Position numbers and translations under genes: made by a program. This document shows, in pieces, positions 1 through 8,657 of a stretch of DNA of 64,000 nt. Positions within the stretch are counted from its first letter, which is position 1, and every line of letters begins with the position of its first letter. This DNA comes from Bog-473 sp963788585 (GTDB lineage: Bacteria > Actinomycetota > Acidimicrobiia > Acidimicrobiales > RAAP-2), in contig CAWBHA010000003.1 in assembly GCA_963788585.1 (NCBI GenBank), forward strand, positions 2,418,001-2,482,000, read 5' to 3'. Under the pieces are notes generated by a model. The model did not search any database, was not told where the DNA came from, and was given only the letters and a program-made list of their open reading frames with translations.

Positions 1-1252
1 GCGTCGGGGTTGGGGTGGGTGTCGGTGCGGGTGTCGAGGTCGGTGTCGTGACGACGGGCGGCGGCAGCGGCGGTGCGTTCACGGTCAGCGATGTGGTCCC
101 CGACGACGGGGAGAAGTTCGGATCCCCGAAGTACGACCCCGTCACGGTGTCCGCGCCGGGGTCGGCGCCGGCCGAGGTACACGAACCGGAACCGTCCGAG
201 AGGGTGGCCTCGCACTGGTCGGCGAATCCGTCGTCGAACACGACGAAGCCGGTCGGGGTGCCGCCATCGGACGTGACGGTCGCGTCGTAGGTGACGACGT
301 CTCCCTCCGCGACGTCGGAGGGACTCACCGCGACGGTGGTCGTCGTCGGGCTGCGTGGTGGCGAGCCAAACGCGATGGTCAGCGAATTGGTCCCGATGGA
401 ATCGGGGTAGGCGAGGATGTTCCCCAGGTCGTCCGTCAGGTACACCGGCGTCGACACGACGGGCGACGAGGACGAGTCGGTGACGGCGGTGTCGTTGAAC
501 GTCACCGAGCCGAAATCGGCCAGCGGTGGCTGCACGAAGCCGACGATCTCGTCCTCCTCGATCCATTCGGCCGACGTACCGGGGCCGCTGTAGGAGACCG
601 GGATGGTGGCCGTCAGGCCCGACGTCACGTCCGCCAGGGAGATGGTCCACGTGTCGGCCGGGGTGGCGTCCTCGGTGATCGAGGCCTCCATCTCGTCGCC
701 CGGCGAGACCGCGTAGAGCGGGGTCGCCGGCTCCGGGTACAACTCGAACCAGGCCGTGTAGCCGGTCTCGCCCTCGATGGTGTTCTGTGCGGTGCCGGCC
801 TGGATGATGGTCGGGTCCTCCACCCCGTCGAGGCCGATCCACGTCGAGGACCCCGCCTCGGTGTCCGACGGCTGCACCGCCGGAACGACCCAGGTGGCAC
901 TGATGCTCGTGAATTGGGGACCGGTGTCGATGAGCCCGGCCCAGTTCGTCGACTCGAGCGTCTGGTTCTCCTGCTCGCCCGGGAAGCTCGGCGTGCGGTT
1001 GTCCAACCAGTGGGCGCGTTCCGAGTGGCCCGGACCGAGAGACGACAGCGGGGACAGCGCCGATGTCGGCGCGAGGGAAGGACCGTCCTCCATGGTCGAA
1101 GGAGCTGGCCGGAGCGATGATGCGGCGTGCGCCGCCGGGGCGCCGGCCGTGGTCCCGACGCCGACCAGCACCAGGCCGAGCGCGAGGGCGAGAAGGGGGA
1201 CTCGGAGTCGTCGTCCGTCGGCCCACCCCGATGAGAGCGAGAAGGATCCCAT
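1..1252 (-). CDS. Secreted glutamic peptidase, family G1 (eqolisin-like), C-terminus cut by window edge
   Basis: Predicted extracellular acid endopeptidase. Reading leftwards from ATG at 1252 gives 417 open codons to the window edge. Residues 1-43 are a signal peptide (basic start, LLALALGLVLVGVGTTAGA core). The catalytic domain is about residues 100-297: NWAGLIDTG, FTSISATWVVPAV, STWIGLDG with IIQAGT (Gln151), then GTSAEWIEE (Glu229) and ADFGSVTF. These match the Gln/Glu dyad of scytalidoglutamic peptidase (Q53 and E136); the spacing here is 78 residues against 83. Residues of about 302-390 form an Ig-like repeat of the Big_3_5 type with a Cys pair, followed by a Pro/Thr linker that runs off the edge. 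GTG at 1264 is an alternative start. The family call rests on motifs read by eye. Confidence 0.82.
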   Translation of the reverse strand, partial: MGSFSLSSGWADGRRLRVPLLALALGLVLVGVGTTAGAPAAHAASSLRPAPSTMEDGPSLAPTSALSPLSSLGPGHSERAHWLDNRTPSFPGEQENQTLESTNWAGLIDTGPQFTSISATWVVPAVQPSDTEAGSSTWIGLDGVEDPTIIQAGTAQNTIEGETGYTAWFELYPEPATPLYAVSPGDEMEASITEDATPADTWTISLADVTSGLTATIPVSYSGPGTSAEWIEEDEIVGFVQPPLADFGSVTFNDTAVTDSSSSPVVSTPVYLTDDLGNILAYPDSIGTNSLTIAFGSPPRSPTTTTVAVSPSDVAEGDVVTYDATVTSDGGTPTGFVVFDDGFADQCEATLSDGSGSCTSAGADPGADTVTGSYFGDPNFSPSSGTTSLTVNAPPLPPPVVTTPTSTPAPTPTPTPT

Positions 1253-1445
1253 CGTCGACGTCACCGGCTCCCACCTTGCTCGGACCACACGGGTCGCGCG
1301 TGGCCGGAAATTACCCGAGTTGCAGCGGGAGGGGTCCAGAAAAGCGGATGGCGGCGTGAACGGCGGCTGAATTCCGTGATCCCCACGTGACCGGCTCGCC
1401 GGGCGGCCGGAGCGTGCCTGCGCCGGGCCGGGCCCCCGGTTCCTC

Positions 1446-1451
1446 TAGGTT
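1446..1451 (+). promoter_or_regulatory. Possible -10 element (TAGGTT) before the sulfatase
   Basis: TAGGTT fits the actinobacterial TAnnnT -10 pattern and lies about 60 bases before the sulfatase start, leaving a short leader that contains the GGAGGAG ribosome site at about 1502-1508. There is no clear -35. The rest of 1253-1513 shows no gene. Confidence 0.3.
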
Positions 1452-1513
1452 GGCGGGTCGCTGAGCCGCAGCGGGGGCTGCAGGCCCGGCAGGTCGCAGA
1501 GTGGAGGAGCCGC

Positions 1514-3154
1514 GTGGACCGTCCCAACGTGCTGGTGATCATGACCGACGAAGAGCGGTATCCGCCGCCCTACGAGCCCGCTGCGGTCACGAGTTTCCGG
1601 CGCGCGCAGCTGCCGGCCCGGGAGTCGTTGCGAGAGGGTGGGCTCGAGTTCCACCGGCACTACGCGGGCTCCACGGCCTGCCTCCCCAGCCGGGCCACCT
1701 TGTTCACCGGGCAATACCCCTCGTTGCACGGGGCCAGCCAGACCGACGGCATGGCCAAGCAGGCGACCGACCCCGCCATGAGCTGGCTCGATCCCGATTC
1801 GGTGCCCACGCTCGGCGACTGGTTCCGGGCCGGCGGGTACGAGACGCACTACCGGGGCAAGTGGCACGTCTCCCACGCCGACCTCCTGATCCCGGGCACG
1901 CACGAGTCGCTCATGTCCTCGGACAGCGGCGGCGCGCTCATTCGCGAGAACCTCGACGCCTACCGCAGAGCCGACCGCCTCGACCCCTTCGGGTTCTCCG
2001 GTTGGGTCGGACGCGAGCCCCACGGCGCCGCGCGGGCGGACTGTGGGGCCGTCCGAGACGGCGTCTTCGCCGAACAGGTGATCGAGCTGTTCGACGAGCT
2101 GGCGGCGGCCCGGCGCGACGGGCCATGGCTCGCCGTCGCCTCGTTCGTCAACCCGCACGACATCGCCTTCAGCGGCTTCGGGTGGGAACAGATCCTGCAG
2201 CTCCCTCCGCCCGACGACTCGGTGCCCGACATCCCCGAGGCGCCCTCGCAGTCCGACTCGTTCGCCGGCCGCCCGCCGTGCCAGGAGGCGTGGAAGGTGC
2301 TCTGGCCCGAGATGCTCTACGAGCAGGCCGCGGACCTCGCCTACCGACGGCTCTACTACCACCTGCACAAACTCGTCGACGGTGCCATCGGGCGGATCCT
2401 CGAGTCGCTCGAGTCGTCGGGCATGGCGGACGACACGCTGGTGGTGTTCACCTCCGATCACGGCGACCTCCTGGGTGCCCACGGCGGCCTCATGCAGAAG
2501 TGGTACAACGCGTTCGACGAGGCGATTCGCGTGCCGCTGATCGTGCGGGGCCCCGGAGTGGCGCGCACCGACGCCGGGGTGACCGTGCCCACGAGCCACG
2601 TCGACCTCGTCCCGACGCTGCTCGGCCTCGCCGGCATCGACGTCGAGCGCGCCATGGCCGGCGCGGCGGTGCACCACGGCGAGACACGCACGCTGCCCGG
2701 TCGCGACCTCAGCTCCGTCATCACGGGCGCGGCCACACCCGAGACCGTCACGGCGCCCGTGTACTTCATGACCGAGGACGACGTCGCGCGGGGTTCCAGC
2801 GCGGTCAACCTCTTCACCGGCGAGCAGTACGGGACCACAGCGAGCCCGTCCCACGTCGAGTCGGTCCTCGCGACCCTGCCGACCGCCGACGGCGGGGCTC
2901 CGGAGCTCTGGAAGCTCAATCACTACTACGAGCGGCTCGATGAGTGGAACGCCGAGCATGGCCTGCCGCCGAACCCCTTCGCGGCGCCGCCCGCCGAGTC
3001 CCTCTACGAGTTGCACAACCTGAGCCGGGACCCCGAGGAGCGGCAGAACCTCGCCGCGGGCTCGGCGGACGTGTTGGCGCAGATGCAGTCGGTGCTCAGC
3101 GCGCAGCGGGAGGAGAAGCGGCTCCTGCCTGTGCACCACAACCCCGCCGCCTGA
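1514..3154 (+). CDS. Type I sulfatase (arylsulfatase family)
   Basis: Hydrolyses a sulfate ester, using a formylglycine made from cysteine. The GTG start follows GGAGGAG by about six bases. The protein (546 aa) opens with PNVLVIMTDEE, whose Asp is a calcium ligand. It carries the maturation signature ACLPSRATLFTG with Cys56 as the residue to be oxidised, and the later metal-site motif FTSDHGDLLGAHG. Length and motif order are typical of the alkaline-phosphatase-superfamily sulfatases. No signal peptide is visible, so a cytoplasmic enzyme is likely. It points away from a sulfate importer at 3.7-7.5 kb, so a sulfur-scavenging role is a reasonable inference. The substrate is unknown. Confidence 0.9.
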   Translation: MDRPNVLVIMTDEERYPPPYEPAAVTSFRRAQLPARESLREGGLEFHRHYAGSTACLPSRATLFTGQYPSLHGASQTDGMAKQATDPAMSWLDPDSVPTLGDWFRAGGYETHYRGKWHVSHADLLIPGTHESLMSSDSGGALIRENLDAYRRADRLDPFGFSGWVGREPHGAARADCGAVRDGVFAEQVIELFDELAAARRDGPWLAVASFVNPHDIAFSGFGWEQILQLPPPDDSVPDIPEAPSQSDSFAGRPPCQEAWKVLWPEMLYEQAADLAYRRLYYHLHKLVDGAIGRILESLESSGMADDTLVVFTSDHGDLLGAHGGLMQKWYNAFDEAIRVPLIVRGPGVARTDAGVTVPTSHVDLVPTLLGLAGIDVERAMAGAAVHHGETRTLPGRDLSSVITGAATPETVTAPVYFMTEDDVARGSSAVNLFTGEQYGTTASPSHVESVLATLPTADGGAPELWKLNHYYERLDEWNAEHGLPPNPFAAPPAESLYELHNLSRDPEERQNLAAGSADVLAQMQSVLSAQREEKRLLPVHHNPAA

Positions 3155-3202
3155 CCGCGGGGGGTCAGGCGGGCGGCGACGAACGCGCCGGGCCGCGCCG
3201 CG

Positions 3203-3601
3203 TCATCCGACCGCCGCCCGGATGCGCGCCACGCCGTCGTCCGGCAGCGTGCCCCACTGCAGCGCGATCACGGCGGAGGCGTCGGGCTCCGGTTCGTCCT
3301 CGGGGTAGTCGGCGAGCGCGGCGTAACCGCCGGCCACCGTGCGGGTGCCGATGGCCAACGCGTGGTAGTCCATCTGCAGGAAGGCGGCCGTCACCCGCAG
3401 GAGCGGATAGGCGCCTCCCTTGTGCACCAGCGACCAGCGGTAGCGGTCGTCGAAGCGCTCCACGTAGACCTCGCTCTCGCGCTCGCTGGCGACGAAGATG
3501 GCCTCGGCGACCTCCTCGAGCGGGGAGGGCTCGAAGATGCTGCGGCTCAGCCCCGCCACCTCGGGCGCGGGCTCGCGCACGCCCTCGTAGGGATCCGACA
3601 T
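3203..3601 (-). CDS. Conserved-looking hypothetical protein (~132 aa)
   Basis: Not recognised. I start it at ATG 3601 (MSDPYEGVREP), which has GGAGG just upstream, rather than at a start 27 bases earlier. The protein is acidic, with no membrane segment or cysteine. The middle reads as alternating strands (SEVYVERFDDRYRWSLVHKG, then LLRVTAAFLQMDYHALAIG), as in a small alpha/beta domain. It follows cysA on the same strand after about 80 bases and could be the last gene of that transcript. The substitution-tolerant codon pattern and the ribosome site make it a likely real gene. Confidence 0.6.
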   Translation of the reverse strand: MSDPYEGVREPAPEVAGLSRSIFEPSPLEEVAEAIFVASERESEVYVERFDDRYRWSLVHKGGAYPLLRVTAAFLQMDYHALAIGTRTVAGGYAALADYPEDEPEPDASAVIALQWGTLPDDGVARIRAAVG

Positions 3602-3681
3602 GATGCCTCCATTGCCTGGCCTTACCACCGTGCCTCGAAGGTCGGTTGGTGAGCGTCGTCGGCCCAGGTGCCTCGGCTCGT

Positions 3682-4719
3682 CTAAATGGACGCGCTCAGT
3701 TTAGGAGACGGCACGGGGGCTTCGGTCACAGCGGCCGGCGAAGGCCGCGCCGCCGGTTCGGTCGCGGGGCCGTCGGTCCGAGCCACCCAGACCCGCTGGC
3801 CCGGCTCGAGGCGGAGGTCCGCCGCCGTGCCCCGGCTCAGCTGCACCCAGCAGTCGTCGCCGCCGGCCAGGGCGACGTCGACCTTCACCTCGAAGCCGAG
3901 ATGGGTGACCCGCGTGACCGTACCCTCGGCGGCGTCCGCCGGGGGCGGCACGTCGCCGACCCTATGCACCGCCAGGTCGTGCGGGCGCACCCACGCGCCG
4001 CCCAGGCGTGTCGCCGGACCCAGGAAGGTGAGGACGAACTCGTTGGCCGGATGGTCGTACATGTCCGTCGGCGCGCCGACCTGTTCGAGGCGGCCGTGGT
4101 TGATGACGGCCAGGCGGTCGGCCACCTCCATGGCCTCCTCCTGGTCGTGGGTGACGAGAACGGTCGTCACGTGCAGGGTGTCGTGCAGGTCGCGCAGCCA
4201 CTGGCGCAGCTGGGTGCGCACCTGCGCGTCGAGGGCGCCGAAGGGCTCGTCGAGCAGGAGCACCTTGGGCTCGATCGCCAGCGCCCGCGCCAGCGCCATG
4301 CGCTGACGCTGGCCGCCCGAGAGCTGCGAGGGATAGCGGTCGCCCAGGTGCACCAGCCCGACCAGCTCGAGCAGCTCGTCGACGCGCGCCGTGATCTCGG
4401 CCTTGGGGCGTCGCCGGATCTCGAGGCCGAAGGCGACGTTGCGCCGCACCGTGAGGTGGCGGAAGGGCGCGTAGTGCTGGAAGCAGAAGCCGACGCCGCG
4501 GTTGCGGGCCGGGGTGGTGGTGAGGTCCTCGCCGTCGATCCGCACGGTGCCGGTGTCGGGCGCATCGAGACCGGCGATGATCCGCAGCAGGGTCGACTTG
4601 CCACCGCCGCTCGGGCCGAGCAGCGCGGTGAGCGAGCCCGACGGCACCTCGAGCGTGACGTCGTCGAGGGCGACGGCGTCGCCGAAGCGCTTCGAGATCG
4701 ATTCGACGTGGATGCTCAT
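3682..4719 (-). CDS. cysA: Sulfate/thiosulfate ABC importer ATPase CysA
   Basis: Energises import of sulfate or thiosulfate. The protein (345 aa) has Walker A GPSGGGKST (35-43), the Q-loop in FCFQHYAP, signature LSGGQRQR (133-140), Walker B VLLLDEP (153-159) and the switch histidine in VTHD (His191). A TOBE-like C-terminal domain (about 240-315) follows, as usual for CysA. A low-complexity Ala/Pro tail ends the protein. The ATG overlaps the cysW stop by four bases (ATGA), so it is translationally coupled. It is the last of four genes read leftwards (binding protein, cysT, cysW, cysA). Molybdate or phosphate ATPases look similar; the two distinct permeases and the binding protein favour sulfate. 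Confidence 0.9.
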   Translation of the reverse strand: MSIHVESISKRFGDAVALDDVTLEVPSGSLTALLGPSGGGKSTLLRIIAGLDAPDTGTVRIDGEDLTTTPARNRGVGFCFQHYAPFRHLTVRRNVAFGLEIRRRPKAEITARVDELLELVGLVHLGDRYPSQLSGGQRQRMALARALAIEPKVLLLDEPFGALDAQVRTQLRQWLRDLHDTLHVTTVLVTHDQEEAMEVADRLAVINHGRLEQVGAPTDMYDHPANEFVLTFLGPATRLGGAWVRPHDLAVHRVGDVPPPADAAEGTVTRVTHLGFEVKVDVALAGGDDCWVQLSRGTAADLRLEPGQRVWVARTDGPATEPAARPSPAAVTEAPVPSPKLSASI

Positions 4720-5537
4720 AGCGTGGACCTAGTGTGCCAGGCCGCGCGGTTGCGGTCGGTCACGGTCAGCGCCAGCAACACGAGGAGGGCGCTCAGGCAG
4801 AGGGCCACGGCGCCCACGTATGCCGCCTGGGGCTCGAGGTTGTCGATGCTGTCCGAGACGAAGAGCGTCAGGGTCTCCGTCTTGCCGGCGATGGTGCCCG
4901 AGACGATGGCCACCGCGCCGAACTCGCCCAGCACGCGGGCCGTGGTGAGGGTGATGCCGTAGGCGAGGCCGCGGCGGATGTTGGGCAGCGTGATCCGTCG
5001 AAAGACGGTGAGGGGTCGCGCGCCGAGGGTCCGGGCCGCTTGCTCCTGCTCGGTGCCGATCTCCTGGAGCACCGGCAGCACGGCGCGGACCACGTAGGGC
5101 AACGACACGGCGGCGGAGGCCATGACGATGCCCGGCACCGAGAAGATCACCGTGATGCCATTGCCGGCCAGCCAGTTGCCGAACCAACCCGTCTTGCCGT
5201 AGACGAGGATGAGGCCGAGCCCGATGACGACCGGCGAGATGGCCAGCGGGATGTCGACCAACGCGTCGAGCAGCCAGGCGCCGGGGAAGCGGTGGCGGGC
5301 GAGGATGAGCGAGACGCCGATGCCGAAGACCGTGTTGAGCGGCACGGCGATGAGCGCGACGAGCGCCGTGAGCCACAGCGCGTGCACGGCGTCGGGCGCG
5401 GTGAGGTTGTCCCACGCCGTGGCGAGGCCGTGCTGGAACGCGCGGTAGAACACCGTCGAGACGGGCAGGACGACGAGCAGGGCCAGGTACGCGAGCACGC
5501 CGAAGCGCAGCGGCAGGCGCCAGCGCGAACCCCTCAC
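4716..5537 (-). CDS. cysW: Sulfate ABC importer permease CysW
   Basis: Membrane subunit of the sulfate importer (273 aa). I start it at GTG 5537, which overlaps the cysT stop (GTGA), giving V-R-G-S-R-W. The much longer open frame upstream lies inside cysT and is not coding. About six hydrophobic segments are visible, beginning FGVLAYLALLVVLPVSTVFY. The cytoplasmic EAA-type coupling loop is EQAARTLGARPLTVFRRITL, followed by LPNIRRG. The stretch ARVLGEFGAVAIVSGTI is characteristic of CysW/CysT. It pairs with CysT as the heterodimeric channel. Confidence 0.9.
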   Translation of the reverse strand: MRGSRWRLPLRFGVLAYLALLVVLPVSTVFYRAFQHGLATAWDNLTAPDAVHALWLTALVALIAVPLNTVFGIGVSLILARHRFPGAWLLDALVDIPLAISPVVIGLGLILVYGKTGWFGNWLAGNGITVIFSVPGIVMASAAVSLPYVVRAVLPVLQEIGTEQEQAARTLGARPLTVFRRITLPNIRRGLAYGITLTTARVLGEFGAVAIVSGTIAGKTETLTLFVSDSIDNLEPQAAYVGAVALCLSALLVLLALTVTDRNRAAWHTRSTL

Positions 5538-6442
5538 ACCGACTCCGGAACGTCGAAGCGGCGCCGGGCCCACCCGACGCCGAGGAGGACGAGCAACGCG
5601 ATGGTCACGAGCACGACGGACACCGCGCTGGCGTCGGGCAGGTCGTCGCTCTGGACGAGGCCGAAGATCCACGACGAGGCGACCTGGGTCTTGAAGGGGA
5701 GGTTGTTCGAGATCAGCACGACCGACCCGTACTCGCCCACGGCCCGCGCGAAGGCGAGGCCCGCGCCGGCCAGGACCGAGGGCAGGAGGCTGGGCAGGAT
5801 GACCCGGCCGAGCACCTGGCGCCGCGTGGCGCCGAGCGAGGCGGCAGCCTCCTCGGTCTCGGCGTCGAGCTCGGCGAGCACCGGTTGGACGCTGCGCACG
5901 CAGAAGGGCAGCGTCACGAACAACAGCGCGGCGGCGACGCCGAGGCGCGTGCCGGCCAGGTCGACGTGGAAGGGGCTCTCTGCGCCGTAGAGCGCGAGCA
6001 GGGTGAGGCCGGCCACGATGGTCGGCAGCGCGAACGGGAGATCGATGACCGCGCCGACGAGTGCCTTGCCCCGGAAGTCGTCGCGCACCAGCACGAAGGC
6101 GATCGCCAGCCCGGCCACGGAGTTGACGACGGCCACGATGGCCGAGAGGGCCAGCGTCAGCTCGAGCGCGGCCACCGCTTGAGGATTGGTGACGGCGCTC
6201 CAGAAGGCGCCCCAGCCGTTGCTGAACGCCTGGGCCACCAGTGCGGCGAGGGGAAGCAGCACCAGCAGCGACAGGTAGGTGACGGCGAGCGTCGGCCCGC
6301 CGAAGCGGCCGATCCGGCGACCCACCCGGGCCAGGGCGGGCGAGGGCGCGGCGGGGGGGCGACCACGCCCTCGCCACCGGCCCGGCCGGCTCTCGCCGCG
6401 CGCGCGCGGCCCGTCCGGGAGCTCCAGGTCGGCGACGGTCAC
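5534..6442 (-). CDS. cysT: Sulfate ABC importer permease CysT (CysU)
   Basis: Second membrane subunit of the sulfate importer (302 aa). An Arg/Pro-rich cytoplasmic N-terminus of about 48 residues precedes the first membrane segment (LAVTYLSLLVLLPLAALVAQAF). The EAA loop reads EEAAASLGATRRQVLGRVIL, followed by ARAVGEYGSVVLISNNLPFKT, a stretch typical of CysT. The gene lies 42 bases after the binding-protein gene and overlaps cysW by four bases. The start at 6442 is ATG. The N-terminal tail is longer than in enterobacterial CysT and may be partly non-coding. Confidence 0.88.
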   Translation of the reverse strand: MTVADLELPDGPRARGESRPGRWRGRGRPPAAPSPALARVGRRIGRFGGPTLAVTYLSLLVLLPLAALVAQAFSNGWGAFWSAVTNPQAVAALELTLALSAIVAVVNSVAGLAIAFVLVRDDFRGKALVGAVIDLPFALPTIVAGLTLLALYGAESPFHVDLAGTRLGVAAALLFVTLPFCVRSVQPVLAELDAETEEAAASLGATRRQVLGRVILPSLLPSVLAGAGLAFARAVGEYGSVVLISNNLPFKTQVASSWIFGLVQSDDLPDASAVSVVLVTIALLVLLGVGWARRRFDVPESV

Positions 6443-6484
6443 GCCCCGCTACTCACCTTTGCGCCCGCCCGCTCGGGGTCGGCG

Positions 6485-7543
6485 CTAGCCGCTCGCGGTG
6501 GAGACCCCGAGCGACTCCTCGTCCTTGGCCACGATGCCTGTCGTGGGATCGAAGAACTTGGTGTTCACCGCCGTCCACCCACCCAGGGTATTGATGGTGA
6601 AGAGCGTCTTCGGCTTGGGGAAGTTGAACTTGGCCGCCACCGACGGCAGGACGGGGCGGTAGCCCTGCTGGCCCCAGGCCGTCTGGCCGGCGGGGGAGAG
6701 CAGGTAGGCCAGGAAGGCCTTGGCGGCGGGGCTGGCGCTCTTGGTCACCGCGATGGGGTTCTGGATCAGGATCGTCTGCGGCGGCGTGACGACCTGGACG
6801 GCCTCACCCTGCTTCTTGGCGTACAGCCCGTCGTCCTCGTAGTCGAGCAGGACGTCGCCCTGTCCCGAGAGGAAGGTCTGCAACGCCGCGCTGGCGCTGG
6901 CGGGCTGGGCCACCGTGTTGTGCAGCAGCTGGGCGAGATACGCCTGGGCCTGGGCGGGCGTCTTGCCCTGCGCGGTCTCGGCCCCGTAGGCCGCCAGCAG
7001 GTTCCACTTGGCGCTGCCCGAGCTGAACACGTTGGGCGTGATGACGCCCACGCCCGGCTTCACCAGGTCCGCCCACGACGTGATGTGCTTGGGGTTGCCC
7101 GGGCGGACGATGAACGACACGATCGAGTTGGTCACGATGCCCTTGGTCGGCCCCTTGTCCCACGAGCTCGACACCAGCCCCGCCTTCACGACCTTCGCCA
7201 TGTCGGGCTCGAGCGAGAAGTTGACCAGGTCCGCCGGCAGCCCGTCGACCACGGAGGTGGCCTGGGTGCCCGAGGGCCCGAAGGAGGGCGAGACCGTGAC
7301 GCCCGCGCCCGCCTTGGTCTTGGCGAAGTCGGCGGCCAGCGCGGTGAAGGCCGGCTTGGGTGTCGAGTAGGCGACCAGGTTGACCGTGCCGCCCTGCGCC
7401 CCGGCGGGGAGTGCGCTCAGCACCAGGCCGGCGCCGGCCAGGACGAGCGCGCCGGCGGCGGCGATGGGGCGGATCCGGAGCGGACCATGGCGGCGCGCCG
7501 CCGGCCGCGTGGGCGTGTGACGCTTGGGTGTCGTGGTTTGCAT
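6485..7543 (-). CDS. sbp: Sulfate-binding protein (periplasmic/lipid-exposed solute-binding subunit)
   Basis: Captures sulfate or thiosulfate outside the membrane for CysTWA. I choose ATG 7543 (MQTTTPKRH) over the GTG nine bases upstream. A long twin-basic-looking leader (RRHGPLRIRP) precedes a hydrophobic core and an ALPAGAQG cleavage region at about residues 40-50. There is no lipobox cysteine. The mature protein starts VNLVAYSTPKPAF. The motifs FGPSGTQA, PGNPKHITSWADLVKPG and LLDYEDDG are diagnostic of the Sbp/CysP family. It is the first gene of the importer operon; the AT-rich stretch before it probably holds the promoter. The exact anion is not fixed by sequence. Confidence 0.88.
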   Translation of the reverse strand: MQTTTPKRHTPTRPAARRHGPLRIRPIAAAGALVLAGAGLVLSALPAGAQGGTVNLVAYSTPKPAFTALAADFAKTKAGAGVTVSPSFGPSGTQATSVVDGLPADLVNFSLEPDMAKVVKAGLVSSSWDKGPTKGIVTNSIVSFIVRPGNPKHITSWADLVKPGVGVITPNVFSSGSAKWNLLAAYGAETAQGKTPAQAQAYLAQLLHNTVAQPASASAALQTFLSGQGDVLLDYEDDGLYAKKQGEAVQVVTPPQTILIQNPIAVTKSASPAAKAFLAYLLSPAGQTAWGQQGYRPVLPSVAAKFNFPKPKTLFTINTLGGWTAVNTKFFDPTTGIVAKDEESLGVSTASG

Positions 7544-7644
7544 GGAAAACACTTTATTGCATGCGGGTTTCTAAATTCCGTCGGATTGGTCAAGAATTGC
7601 CGAGAAGGGCAAACGCCCAGGTGAATGCCGGTGGGAGGGGAGGC
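7544..7644 (-). promoter_or_regulatory. AT-rich upstream region of the sulfate importer operon
   Basis: The 100 bases before the binding-protein gene are much AT-richer than their surroundings. On the minus strand there is TTGACC (a candidate -35), then a run through GGAATTTAGAAACC and GCAATAAAGTG before the start codon. I cannot place a convincing -10 at 16-18 bases, and I cannot name an operator. Confidence 0.35.
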
Positions 7645-8551
7645 TCAGGCCGGTCCGCCGGCCCGACGGGCGTCCCGCGCCTCGAGCATGGCCCGGTCGG
7701 AACGGGCGACGAGCTCTTCGAGCGAGGAGCGGTCGCCGGCCGGCCGCGTGGTCCAGCCGAAGGCCACCTCGACGCCGGCGCCGACGTAGGCCACCGTCTC
7801 GGGGGAGCCCAGGTGCCCGCGGATGCGCCCGGCGACAGCGGCGCAGTCGCGTGTCCCGAGGTTGGGCGCCAACGCCAGGAACTGGGTGCCGCCGATGCGG
7901 GCGAGCACGTCGCCCTTGCGGAAGGCCACCGACAGCGCCCGCGCCACGGCCTGGAGCGCGGCGTCGCCGGCCCCCTGCCCCAGGCGCTCGTTCAGGTCCT
8001 GGACGTTGCCGACGTCGACGCAGAGCGCCCGCACCTCGGCCTGTACTCGGTCCGCCCGTTGGAGCAGCGCGGTCCCCACGGCCAGCAAGCCGCGGCGGTT
8101 GGGGAAGCCGGTCAGCTCGTCGCCGCGCGACAGCTGGAGCAGGCGCGCACTGAGTTCCTCGATCTCCCGCTCGATCGCCAGGCGGCTCGACGGGTCGCGC
8201 AGGAGGGTGAAGACCTGCAGCGAGCCGTCCGTCTCGCGGAAGAGGCGCGACGCCATCTCGGTCTCCACGAAGCGCCCGTCGCCCCGGCGCAGGCGCGCCA
8301 CGGTCACCATGGACCCCGTCCGGTCCCGCTCGGCCAGCGCGAGGTTCCAGCGCGGGTCCTCGGGATCGACCAGGCCGTCACGAACGAGCGCGGCAGAGCT
8401 CCTCGACCGACCGGTCGAGGAGGGCGCAGGCGGCCGGGTTGGCCGCCGTGACGCGCCCGTCGGAGGTGGAGAAGAGGACGCCGTCGGTGCTGTGCTCGAA
8501 CATGACCCGGTAGGCGGCGATGCCCAGCGTGCCCACGTCCTGCGTCACCAT
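7645..8551 (-). CDS. PAS domain plus degenerate GGDEF protein, frame interrupted once
   Basis: Signal-transduction protein of about 301 aa. ATG 8551 follows GGAGGAAG. Residues 1-58 form the first half of a PAS domain (YRVMFEHSTDGVLFSTSDGR, then ITAANPAA-type VTAANPAACALLDRS). The frame then breaks at about 8383-8400: removing one base in the stretch encoding VEELCRA joins it to VRDGLVDPEDPRWNLALAER, the second half of PAS. The C-terminal 170 residues form a GGDEF fold (RGDELTGFPNRRGLL, then CVDVGNVQDLNERLG). The active-site motif is RIGGTQF instead of R-GGDEF, so both acidic catalytic positions are lost. It is therefore unlikely to make cyclic-di-GMP and may be a sensor or binding protein. 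Confidence 0.78.
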
Positions 8552-8657
8552 GTTCGCTTCCTCCAACGCCGGCCCGACACGTTCTCCGGAGTCACACGTC
8601 CGAAGGGCGATCGTACCGAAGCGCCGCCGCGCGATGGTGGTTCCCTTTGTCGCCCCT

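Noticed and set aside
1445..3139. Long open frame antisense to the sulfatase
   Set aside because: It is an effect of high GC at third codon positions. The product has no family pattern, while the sense strand encodes a full sulfatase.
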